NCBI GenBank assembly: GCA_022560025.1
Contig: JAFISE010000077.1
Coordinates: forward strand, 1-64,000
Length of the DNA stretch: 64,000 bases
Source: Stagonosporopsis chrysanthemi
Lineage: Eukaryota > Ascomycota > Dothideomycetes > Pleosporales > Didymellaceae
Direction: 5' to 3'
A program made the translations under genes and the position numbers. Numbering within the stretch: the first letter of the stretch is position 1; each line of letters starts with the position of its first letter. Of this stretch, positions 43,144 through 53,690 are shown one piece after another. Under the pieces are notes generated by a model. That model was not told the DNA's origin. It searched no databases and worked only from the letters and a program-made list of their open reading frames with translations.

Positions 43144-46100
43144 GGCACTTGCGCCACCCTTCTTGGCGACCTCAGACCAGCCGCCACCTGCAGACTTGTT
43201 CTCGGCAGGGCTGGATGTGCTGCGGTCATCAACGATACCCTTGTCGGCGAGCTTGCGGCGGCGAAGAAACTCTTCAGCGAAGTGGCGGGAGTCAAGAGTG
43301 TTGCTTGCGGAGTGAACAGACTCGGTGATGAGCTCAGCATCGGCAGGGAAGCTCAGGAGCGAGGAGACAAAGTCCTCAGCTATGTTGTGTCAGTGCATGT
43401 TTGGAAGGTTCATGTTGGAGCAACGTACCGTTGATGCCCTTGTTCAGGTCAGTGCGAAGCTCATTCACGGCCCACTTGCGGAACTCCTCTTCAGCGTTGA
43501 CCTTGCCTGTGGCGCCGCCGAGAGTGGTGGAGCGTGTGACAGTAGGCTTCTTGAGGATGGAGGGCACGACAGTCGAGCTGGTCGAACGGACGGCAGCAGG
43601 CGCAGGGCTAGCAGGACCACCCGGAGCCTTCACCTTACCGCTGGCACCGACGGTGGTCCACGGGCTTGCGCCGGTAGCCAAAGCTGCAGCGGGAAGGGTT
43701 GGGGTCTGTTTGCTTGCGAGATCGGCATAACGCTTTCCAGCTGCGCTGACTGGGGTAGCAGCAGCAGCAACAAGGCTACTAACTGCGGTAGCAGCTTGAG
43801 CGGCTGCGCGGTTCTTGCGAGCTTCCTCTTCTTTTTGAATCTGTGAAAGTGTCTTCTTCGAAGCCGGGGTCGGTTGAACGGGCGCCTTGCCAGCGGCAGG
43901 CTTTGCCCATACAGAGGCACCACCAGCAGGAACGGGCGTGGCTGGAGAGGCGGCAGTACCACTAGCCCACGTAGAGCTCGACGGCAAGCCAGGCTGAATG
44001 ACGGGCGACTGTGTCTGAGCCTGAAGCTCCTTCTCGAAAGCCTCGCGGCGGGCTGCAGCAGCAAGAGCTTCGCGCTCAGCAGCCTTCTTGGCCTCTGCTT
44101 CCTGAATTTCTCGCAGAGAAGGACCTCTCGAGGCTTCGGCGGGCTCTTTGGCCCATGGCGCAACAGATGCACTTGGGGTATCAGCCGCAGGTGTAGCAGC
44201 GCGAGAGTCCGCATGCAAGTCTCCAGGAACAATGGCTTTCCTCTGCGCGGCAGGTGCCGGAAGAGGGGATTGCGAGGGTGCGGGCGGGAATGGGTAAATG
44301 GCTGGCTCAACCGGCTTCCAGGCTGACTGAGGTGCAGGAGATTGCTTAGCAGACTGAGCCTTTTGGACCTGCTCTGTCAAAGACAACGGTTCCTGGGCAG
44401 AAGCTGGCGCCTCAGAGCTCAATTCCCCTCCCTGCTCCTGAGAATGCTCGTTCTCGGGAGACTCAGACTTGGGCTGCAGCTCCTGTGCCTGAATGGATGG
44501 GGCAGGGGGCTTTCCGATAACGCCTTCCGGAGGAGGTGCGACGCGAGACTGATCAAGATCTGTCTGTACACGCAGGTCGTTGAACTGTTGCAGACGATCG
44601 GCAGAAGCCTGGGCCGCCTGCTGATCATTCGATCCATGCCTCTGCAAAGCATCGTGCTCGGCCTGCTCACGCTGTAGACGTGCTCGGTCGTTGAGCATGG
44701 CGACCACATTCTGAGCGTGTGAAGCAGCTTCGGGGTGTTGCGGAGCAAAAGAACCAGGTGCTGTACCAAATGAGGGCTGCCCACCACGACCAAGACTGAG
44801 ACGATCCATGAGGCCAGATACTTCTTCATCGCGCATGTTACCCATCATGTCCACACCAGGACCAATAGGACCCAGCCCAGGGACCATACCAGGTCTGAAG
44901 GCGTTCTCGACAAGGCCAGGCACTGCTGCGCCAGGTCCTTGAGCAGGAGCCGGCTGGTAACCTCCAGGCGATGTAATGCTACCAAAGCTTGGTTGACTGT
45001 GCAGACTATGGGCACTAGAGTGGTGTTGGAGCTGGTTCGGCATGATCCCACCAAGCTGGGCAGACCTCAGGTTGACCGATTGCTGGGCTGCCAGATGCTC
45101 CTTCTGCCGAGCCATGAGATATTGCTCTTCTTGCTTTCTACGCTCGAGAGCATTCTGCTGCTCAGCAGTCAGAGTGGTGCCAAAGCTGGGGAAGCTGTTT
45201 GCGAATGGCGGCTGAGCGCTTGGTGTCGCACCAGCACCGCCGGCCCAATTGTTGCCAGGTTGACTGGCGGCTGGTCCATGGGGTATGCCAATCTGGGGAA
45301 CCAAGAATGGCTCGCGAGAATTACCGATACGACGGATGAGTTGAGCAAGAGGCTCATAGTCAGGCTCCTCCTGCTTCTTGACCAGCAACTCGGGAGAGAA
45401 AAACCCAGCCTTATACCAATCATGCATCTCCAAGCCAGAAAACGGGCCTTGTGTGTTGCCAGAAGGGTCGCGATAGATCCATCTCATGCGATCGGGCATG
45501 ACCATGGTGCGCTGCTGTGGTTGAGGAGGTTGACTAGAAGCAGGGCTGCCGAGACCTGGTGTGGAAGGTTGTGCAGTTCTGGTCTGGTTGAGTGCAGCCA
45601 TTGACAAGGATGTAGTGGCCAGATTGGACTGAGCACTAGGAGCCTGACCAAAAGCTCCATGATCATCACCGCTGGCACCTGAGAAATCGTCGAAGAGGTT
45701 ACGGTTGGCACGGAAGGGCGAGTCGGTATCGCGGTTCGGAGCTGGTCCTCCGAATCTGCCGAAGGCTCCAGTCATGCTCTGCTGACGGTCACCGTGCGAG
45801 GAGCCATCGTCACCAAGCTGCTCGTTGGATCGCATTTGCTCTTGCATTGATGCTGGGAACAAGGATCCTAACTTGCTGGCTCGACCGATCGAACCATGTC
45901 CGAGACCTGAAGGTCCTCCAAATAACGAACTGTTGCCGAGTCCAGCGAGCGATGGAGACTGCACTTCACCAAGGTTACCGAAAGCGCTGTCAAATCCAAA
46001 TGGACGCTCACGAGAGGGAGTACCCAAGCCTTGTGGGCCTGCAGACCATGCTGAAGCGCCTCCAAGTCCCGGCAGACCTCCAAGCCCGGGCAAGGTAGGA

Positions 46101-48029
46101 AATCCACGTCCGGGGCCGACGCTGGATGTCTGACTGCGGTCGCCAGCTGCTGCTTCAAAGGCTCCGGGGTTCCTTCCAAGGGCTCCAAGACCACCAAAGG
46201 GGTTATGCAGACCTGACATGTTATGCTCTACCTGGAAACTGCTCATACCTGGGTAATGAGTGTTTGGAACCTCTGATCCATCTGAGTCATCCTCCTGTTC
46301 GTCGCGCGCATGGTCAGGACTTCTGTAGGGGTTGGTATCGGTGGGGCTCATAGGATCGTGACCTCTTTCTCCTCCACGATGAGGCGTCTGCTGGCTGAAG
46401 TTCCCGAACATATCACGGAAGCCCGTATTGTCCGTTGTCATTCCAAAAGAAGCCAGACCGCCATCATCCCGTCCTTCAGGTCGATGCGGGGTGCCAAAGC
46501 CACCAAGGCCGTGCCGAGGAGGGCTGACATCTTCGCCTCGAAGTGCTGCTGAGCCAGTCGGGCGGTCATCATCCAGGTACGGATCGGTGTCGCTGCTCAT
46601 CGGACGATTGGAACGCGCCTCCATCCATGAGGCACTTGGCTTTGATTCGGCTTCACTGAGTTTGCCGAGGTTGCCGAGGGAACCCTTCTCTTTCGATGCC
46701 TTGTCGAGATCCTCGGTGCTGGCCTTGCCCATCAACCCCTTGAAACGACTTTCACCCCTTACACTTCCTAGCCCAGGTTTCTTTTCAGCTTGCGGGAGAC
46801 CAAAGCTGCCGAACGCGCCCATGGGGCCCGAGAAGCTTCCTCCTTGCGCAGCGGCCCATGGTGCAGAGCCGCCGGGGCTAAATGGTGCAGTTGTCGTGCG
46901 CTTCAGGTTTGCGAAAGCTCCGGAATTTTCTGCGCCACTTTTCTCCTTCTCACTTTCTTCACCGATGACGGGCTCTTTGTAGTCTGTTCTGCGGCGTATC
47001 AAAGAAGCAGGTGGGGTGACAGTGTTGGACTCCTCGCGCGCAAATCGAGAAGCGGCAGGTGATGCGGGAAACGGGTACGCCTCGCCTGTGTCGCGACGAC
47101 GGTTGCCAGGTCGAGTGGTCGTGGGTGATGACAAGCCATACGGTGTGCCAGGCGTTTGCGAAATCGAGCTCTTGCGCAGGGACAGACCTTCTTTAGAGGT
47201 TCCATCCTTGATCGCATTCTGAGTCGGTGGTTTAAGCGGCGAATTGACGGAAGACATGAAGACCTGTGACAACAGTAAGCATGGAAGTCGTCGAGGAGCA
47301 GTCACAGAATATCAGTACCTCTCTTTCATCGTCTGTCAGTTCTGTTACGTGCAGAGGTTGTATGCTGCCATCCTTGTCCCAGCACTGATCAACCCCGCTC
47401 TGACCCTCCCTTCCGTGGTCGTCCTTGCGCCCCCACGATGCGCCCGACGCGCCGTTTGTTGCATGAGGTTCCCAAGAGCCCATGTACAGGTGCGAAAGTC
47501 CCTCCTTGATATCGTCAGATTCGCGCTGGAACTGGAAGAGTTGCACAAGTTGCTCTCGCGAATAGCGGCCCTCGACAGAACCACCATTTCGCCCGGGTTG
47601 CGCATGTGGCGGTACGTAGACTCCAGAACTTGTCGCAGGCACAGTTGAAGACGCAGGGGCAGCGCCATCTCGAGATGCGGGAAGGGGTGCAGATCCAGAG
47701 GGCGTGGTCGCGTGTGAAGGCCGGCGGAATGTTTGCGTCGCACCGTTCGTGCGTCGAGCCCTAGTGGAGGCGTTAGCATGCAGTTGGCCGTGTGTGTGTG
47801 TAAAGCTGCCCACGGCGGCGGCGATTGGAGCGGCAAGCGACGGTGGGGTGCGTAGAGAATATTCGTGGCGACTTGAGACAATGTCGCAGGGCTGCATAGC
47901 TGCGGTATGCTGCGCGGTTGCACAATGCAAAATAGAGGAGGGGTGCACTTACCATTCGGCGGTCGAATCTGTGCGTGCAGAGCCAGCGTTACTGCCAGCA
48001 GCTGCTGAAGCGAAGGAAGCAGGTGCCAT
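43051..48029 (-). CDS. GYF-domain protein (Smy2/Syh1/GIGYF-like)
   Basis: Four exons (47953-48029, 47319-47760, 43429-47263, 43051-43379) encode 1560 residues with consistent phase. The start MAPASFASAAAG and TNGATQTFRRPS are followed by GVYVPPH and SREQLVQLFQF, short linear motifs of fungal Smy2/GIGYF relatives. A long disordered Gly/Phe/Pro-rich region leads to the single folded domain, the GYF domain, at RMRWIYRDPSGNTQGPFSGLEM through HDWYKAGFFSPELLVKK, which binds PPG-type proline motifs. A Gln/Ala/Arg-rich helical region and a C-terminal segment follow, with AEEFLRRRKLADKG, GGWSEVAKKGG, a poly-Gln run and KKKGKR. Family members act in translational repression and mRNA decay, and in yeast in COPII transport. 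The unspliced reading from 47305 uses GTG and misses 175 residues. Confidence 0.93.
43111..43141. repeat. CAG/CTG trinucleotide tract coding poly-Gln
   Basis: About ten CTG units on the plus strand encode a run of Gln near the C-terminus of the GYF protein. Such coding tracts are length-polymorphic. Confidence 0.9.
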
Positions 48030-49362
48030 TGTGGTAGTGGAGAGGTGCGCAAGGTACGATGGTGTATCGAGGCCTTGATATTCGTTGTGGTGGGAGCGGC
48101 AAACTGATTGGAGGCAGTTGCGAGTGTTCGAGAATGATGTCAAGCGTCAAGCTGGTGAGGGCGGAATGGGTGACGAGAGTGGCACTCGAGGGCAGTGGTA
48201 CAGGCGAATGGGCGCGGTAGTCGTGGGATGGCGACAGACGGGAGGATACCTGTGCCTGCAGCGAAGCCGAAAAGAAAGCGACACGTGACTGCCACACTAA
48301 TTTTTGATGATGTCGCTCGAGCCTCGCACGCCAAACAACGCGTCTGACGCGACGCAGTACTTGAAGATCGATGAGACGATCGCCACCGGCTGCTCTGATG
48401 CTGTCTTTTACAGTGCAGCAGTTTGCCAGCGAGGATTTGTGTGCGCGACTACGACCCTGAGTTCGCTTGCTCTTCACGACCCAAGGAGCGATGCGAGGGC
48501 CCCTGCAGCCTTGGTGAGAATGCATCCCCATCTGATACCAGGCGACACATTGCATTCCCTCAATGCATCTACCACTCACCGACTGCTTGGCCGCGTTGAG
48601 GTTCTTGACCTGTACTGACGTTGGTGCGTCTCTCTTCTCATGTCACTGCGTCTTCTTAGTCCTAGGCGTGATGAGATGCATAGGTTGTGGTGTAGAGGTG
48701 CCTTCAGCAATATTTCCACGTGACCTCACACAGCATCTTCGACACCCACCGCGCCATGAGCAGCGCCTCATCCTCCAGTCATCGTTGTCAGCAGATGCAT
48801 ACGAACGCTTTCACAATCAGTTTGTGCTGCACTGGACCTACATATTCCTGCCGAGTTGCAGTAAAGATGATGTTAATTGTTTGCTCGGTCGATGATCCTC
48901 CTCACGTTTGTTTGCTACTTCGTACCTTGGTGGCAGGTTACAATCTGTATCAGCGATCAACAATTGGTAGTGTGTCGCTCGCAGCTTGCCTACCAATCAT
49001 TCTCCCACCGTCAGCAGTGTACCGTTACTACATGTCACACTTCTGATCTCACCCTCCTCAGTCTCACGCAGCCGTGACATGCACTAGTCAAGAACAGGAC
49101 TCACTCTGAATTCAGTACCACGTGTGCATATATTTAAGGCTCCCTAAATACAGCCTCAGTCCATCCTAAACCTTTATAATCTCGAGATTGTCTCTCTTCT
49201 TCTCAATCGTATTTGCTTTACATCTGCAGTGGGCGTTGAAAAAATCAATCCTCTCGCAGCAAACACTAAAAAACTACCACTCGAGACGGGTTCCTTCGGC
49301 AGTCCTGTCCGAACGCAATATCTCATAAACATCCCTGGACAGGGTCCCAACTCTTACGCACC
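48030..49362. promoter_or_regulatory. Divergent promoter region of the GYF gene and the gene at 49363
   Basis: 1.3 kb. The left part is the promoter of the GYF gene. The right end holds a CACGTG E-box at 49119-49124 and a TATA-like element, then a CT-rich leader. No protein-coding frame is convincing. Confidence 0.5.
49119..49138 (+). promoter_or_regulatory. CACGTG E-box followed by TATA-like element
   Basis: CACGTG at 49119-49124 is followed within a few bases by tatatttaa at 49129-49137, about 230 bp before the ATG at 49363. The spacing implies a leader of about 200 nt. Confidence 0.5.
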
Positions 49363-49821
49363 ATGTACCTCTGTCGCCATGAATACAACAATGACCCTTA
49401 CGCGAGCGGAAACGAGAATCGCCGCCGCAACCGCGACCGACTGGACAGAGACATCAGAAGTCGTCGACATGGACTGCGAGGCCGACCCTCGCTGGGCTCT
49501 GAATCGTACGGACCTGGCTACAGATTACCTTTGAGCACGTTCTATGGACCTTTTCGCCCTCCTTCTATGCACACTGGCCTTTCCTCACATTGGGGTCTGA
49601 CATCGTCTTCCCCACCTTATGATCCTGATTCAGACGAAGATGAGTCCCCTTCGTGGTATTGTTCTCCATATTATGGAACAAGGCCATCGCCCATGCCGAG
49701 TGGACGCCGTGGCCGAGATTATGGTGGATCTCAGGGCAGATACTACATGAATTTTGATGATGACTACTCCTACGACTGTATGCTTAGATCTTCGATGCAA
49801 AGCAGAGGCAGGAGATTGTAG
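49363..49821 (+). CDS. Small Tyr/Arg/Ser-rich protein, uncharacterised
   Basis: Frame of 152 residues from ATG 49363. The first half is Arg/Asn/Asp-rich (NENRRRNRDRLDRDIRSRR). The second half is rich in Tyr, Pro, Ser and Gly (YDPDSDEDESPSWYCSPYYG; GGSQGRYYMNFDDDYSYD) and ends RSSMQSRGRRL. The composition looks like a disordered, possibly RNA-associated or phase-separating protein, but no RRM or RGG block is present. Support comes from the upstream E-box, TATA element and CT-rich leader. A competing frame in the same region gives a less convincing product. It could also be a noncoding transcript with a chance frame. Confidence 0.5.
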   Translation: MYLCRHEYNNDPYASGNENRRRNRDRLDRDIRSRRHGLRGRPSLGSESYGPGYRLPLSTFYGPFRPPSMHTGLSSHWGLTSSSPPYDPDSDEDESPSWYCSPYYGTRPSPMPSGRRGRDYGGSQGRYYMNFDDDYSYDCMLRSSMQSRGRRL

Positions 49822-51059
49822 GGCGTGATGAGAGCCGGGTTTTCTGGCTTATCACGTATCCCATCTTATGGCGTTCTACTGTACGCATATACAACAAAAA
49901 TTCCACGCCAGATGGCCGAACCATTCCCTTCTGTGGATTCAATAGTTGCAAGTGCAAATGTGAAACTTATTGACTCTTGACCTAGAATCTTCACATGAAC
50001 AGGTGCAGGCTTGTGATTAAGTTTGTGCGCATATTGCACCTGAGCAGACAGCAGACAAATCGCAACACTGCACTGACACAACGGCGAATGCTAAACGCGA
50101 ATCCGTACAATCCGATTCGTATCCGCTTGATGGCAGCCATTTGCGCGTCAGGTCTTGTAAGCAGTACTGACAGTGATGCGGAGTATTGATTGATGCAATG
50201 CGCAAAATCAGCTTCAGAAGTACATATTTGTAATCAGCATCATCAGTGTACTTGTATGTGCTGCAACGAGCTGCACCTTTTGATATATTACCGCCAGCTA
50301 GCTTGGTTATCACTCGCACCATTAACCAAGCTAGTGTCATATGCCTACTCATCCAATGTACATATACCTGCGCTCACCACTCAGAGATAGTCTCTAGATG
50401 CTATCCGCCCAGTACTTGTTACCACTCGTATCTGCGTCATCTGCAGTCTGCGTAAGCGCATTCCAGCCATGTTAATACGTCGTATTTCAACTGTTACCCT
50501 GGTGATGATAACACATCGAGGAACAACACGAGACTGGCTACTTGTCCACATCTCAGAAGTTAAACATCGAGTCTCGGAGGTGTGTCCATTGCGTGGCGAG
50601 AGCTTTGAATACAATGAGGAAGAGAAGGCCTCCATATAACGGAGGGGATGAGGAGATGACTGCATTTTACACTGGGGAGATTATCGAGCATCTAAGTGTG
50701 CATCGGAATCCGCTTCTGTAGGTCTGGATTGTCCTTGCATCTTCACTTGACCGGAACGCACTCCAGAACATATTGTATTGAATCTTGTAGCTTATGGATG
50801 TTCGGTTCGCAGTTGAAATTGCCCACAGGAAGCTTTGCAACGTACACCTGAACATTTTGGGTCAGAAGCCTTTTTGGAAGAGGTGGTATTTATTCGTTCA
50901 AGTTGACAGACGGGTAAAGAACATGTACACGCAGGTAGTGTTTCTGACCTCCTGTGAGACTGTCAGCTGTCGGGACACGAGAGTATCTGAGTGGTTGTAA
51001 TGTTTTTGATGGGACTTGTTGCTCGCATCTTTTGAGGTTGTAAGAAGATTGTGCAGAGT

Positions 51060-51390
51060 AGATCTGTAGGAGATCCTAGAGCTATACAAATAAATATGTA
51101 ATAGTATAATAGGCAAATTCTATAGTACCAATAGTTTAGAGAGTTTTATGGAGTTTCATAAGAGTAGTATAAATAAAGTTAGATTATATACCTAAATGTT
51201 TTGAGAGAAGAAAATACATAATAGCATAGGTCTAAATACTTTGCATTAATATTAGAATAGTAAGAAACTGCGCTATGTCTAGGACGCCTGTGCTTGCTCT
51301 AAAGACAAGCTTATTTTTGGCAAAAGAGAACTAGGATATGTTAAATATAAACTGTTCTTATAGGTAGCAAACTTTACTAGACTTGACTAT
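51060..51390. repeat. A+T-rich island, probable RIP-mutated relic
   Basis: A sudden run dominated by TA, AA and TT steps with few C or G and many stop codons in every frame. That pattern is typical of transposon DNA mutated by repeat-induced point mutation. No terminal repeats or protein remnants are readable. Confidence 0.6.
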
Positions 51391-52202
51391 TTCTTGTCAC
51401 ATTCACGGCTATGGATGAGCGGTCTGAAATTCTGTCTGCAGATGGGTATAACATCTTCTTGTCCCATGGTTCTATGGTGGGCATGTACTTTATGTGGTAA
51501 CTAGCGGTGCTGGTGCTTTCAGGGCTTGGAGGAAAACCACAGTTTGATTCAGTCGAAGCAGTGGTAAAGAATTAATATTGTAAACTTGTCAGGGCTTCCA
51601 AAGACTCTTTATGATTGGCGGTGCTATTGCAATTTCTTGAAAGGTTGGGCGTGTACCAGGGTTGCATTCGTGACCGACCGATGCCCCGTATGCTCTGAAA
51701 CATCGCCACAGGGCAACTGACAAAACTCGTAGCTCAGTGAGCCATGCATTCTACACATGTCTTCTCCAGCAGCAGAGCTCGAGCTAGGTGGTGTTCCACA
51801 TATTCTTGTAGTCATGTGTGAAGTTCTCCTTGAATTCTGCAGCGTGGTTCTTGATTAAGACATGTATTTGGGATCCCTTACGGCATGTTCTTTGCTTAAA
51901 ACAATATGACGCGGATAAAACTTGCGCATCTTCTCTGGCGAACGAATTACTTATCAGGGATGGAACGAGAGACAACTAATGAACAGAGCGATGCCTACAA
52001 TCGATACTTTCTGCTAGAAGATGAGGCCAATAAATACTTATAAACCGCATCAGAGTGAATGACTGCGCCGGTCTGCTGCAGGTTACTACACTGTCTGTTG
52101 TCGTAGGCCCATGAAGAAACAACGTAGCGTGTAATGCATGTCTAATAATATCACGATTTACAGTGCAGTTGGGATGTGGCTATATCACCCTTGTGTCTGG
52201 TC

Positions 52203-52454
52203 ATGCCGAACAGATGGATGTCAACATCATTGTTTTTCGCTGTGCTGATGTTTTTCACCCTCGCAATCAGTCCTAGTGGTTTACTTGCAACGTTCGTGTC
52301 GAAGTTATCTAACTCAAATCATGCGTTGGCAAATGCAAATAATTGCCCCGAGTCACACGATTATCAATCACTTCTCGAACAAACTTCACCACTAGAATGG
52401 ATTTGCATTCTTCACTCGATCACGAACTCCGCTCTTCCGTTAATGGCTTGCTGA
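52203..52454 (+). CDS. Candidate small secreted Cys-containing protein
   Basis: ATG 52203 opens a frame of 83 residues. A hydrophobic N-terminal stretch (MSTSLFFAVLMFFTLAISPSG, after a short basic MPNRW) resembles a signal peptide or signal anchor. The remaining roughly 55 residues hold three Cys (48, 68, 83) and an Asn/Ser/Ala-rich start. It lies between two A+T-rich islands, a setting where fungal effector genes are often found. Nothing else supports expression, the Cys number is odd and no promoter is apparent, so this may be a chance frame. Confidence 0.22.
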   Translation: MPNRWMSTSLFFAVLMFFTLAISPSGLLATFVSKLSNSNHALANANNCPESHDYQSLLEQTSPLEWICILHSITNSALPLMAC

Positions 52455-53329
52455 GGCCTTCGTTCTGTACTCGATCAGCTTCTTTGACGCCGTCAATGGC
52501 TTGCATAGGAATGCTCTCGTATTCCAAATCCAGGAGTGATCACGTGCAGTCGCGGAGTGGCTGCGTTGTATTGTGATACCAAAGGCATCACATGCCGACT
52601 CCAGCCGGATGCAAGGAGAGTCTGCAGTGCTTGATAGCCGTTGCTCGAGGGAGACGAAGCGTTGTGTGAAACAGAACCGCCGTTGGTGTTGCACTTCGGT
52701 CATTAACAGAGTGGTGTCTTGTATCGACACGCACAGAGTTGAGGGAGGCAACGAGCCAGCGGTAGGAGAACGCAACTTGGGCTAAGCTCTCACCGTGTCA
52801 CAACCTGCCTTATCGGTCAGCGTAGTTCCTCGGGCGCAGAGTTAGGACTGCTGCGATGGCTTGCCGATGTTCTGGGTTCTGACCTTGCGCATGCAGGTCA
52901 CCCATGTAGCTGCATGATCAAAGAACGATCCTTTTTCCCCACAACGGCCTCTCCGGCCCATCGAACAACCTCGTCCCAGGTAGCTGGAATACTGCCCTTG
53001 CGTGTCACGGAGCTACGTGAGAGGCGGAAGTACGAGCTGCGCGAAGCACCCGGCAACCGGGTCTTGAGGGACTAGTGGCAAGCCGGCAGCCGCCACGACT
53101 ATCTCGGCCTCAACCGAGCTTAGATTGTGTTGTGGTGAAAGCCAATCGTACCTAGCCTGGCCGGGCATCGAGCGTGAGGGTGCACGACGGAGTGATGTGG
53201 ACTTACAGACTGGATTGGATTGGATATAATTAACGTCGCGATGCGAACCTTTAACTACGCGGACCTCATACAAGGGATAAACAACGTACCAAGCGGCAAG
53301 TAAGCTAGAGGGTGCAACCCATGACTTTC

Positions 53330-53690
53330 CCTAAACGCAATTTCTACATAGTAACAAGATTTACTACCTTTTAAGCTAGTTAGATTATACTTTAGTTCTC
53401 TTACTAGTTAAGAGCACTATTACTTTAGGTAATAAATTAGAGTACTTTTTTCTATATATTTTATAGAAATTAAGCTAAGTTACTTAGTATATTAGTTATA
53501 AAATTAACTAGGAGTATAGTATTTAAGCTTACTATTATATCTATAAAAGTAAGTTACTTTACTTAAAATAGATAATTAGCATAGTTAGAATTAATAATAG
53601 ACTACTACTGCTTTATACTTCTTACTGAGTCTTTTTCTCTAGCCCTGTTCCTGCATTTGTTTTAAACTTTGAATAATTAATTCTTTAAAA
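53330..53690. repeat. Extreme A+T-rich island, probable RIP-mutated relic
   Basis: About 360 bp almost entirely of A and T with TTA, TAG and AGTTA steps repeating, flanked sharply by normal-composition DNA. The TpA excess and lack of CpA-containing words fit repeat-induced point mutation. Every frame is closed by many stops. Original element unidentifiable. Confidence 0.7.

Noticed and set aside
47232..47948. Separate gene upstream of the GYF gene
   Set aside because: Its central part is exon 2 of the GYF gene; joining it with exons 1 and 3 restores the family N-terminus in phase.
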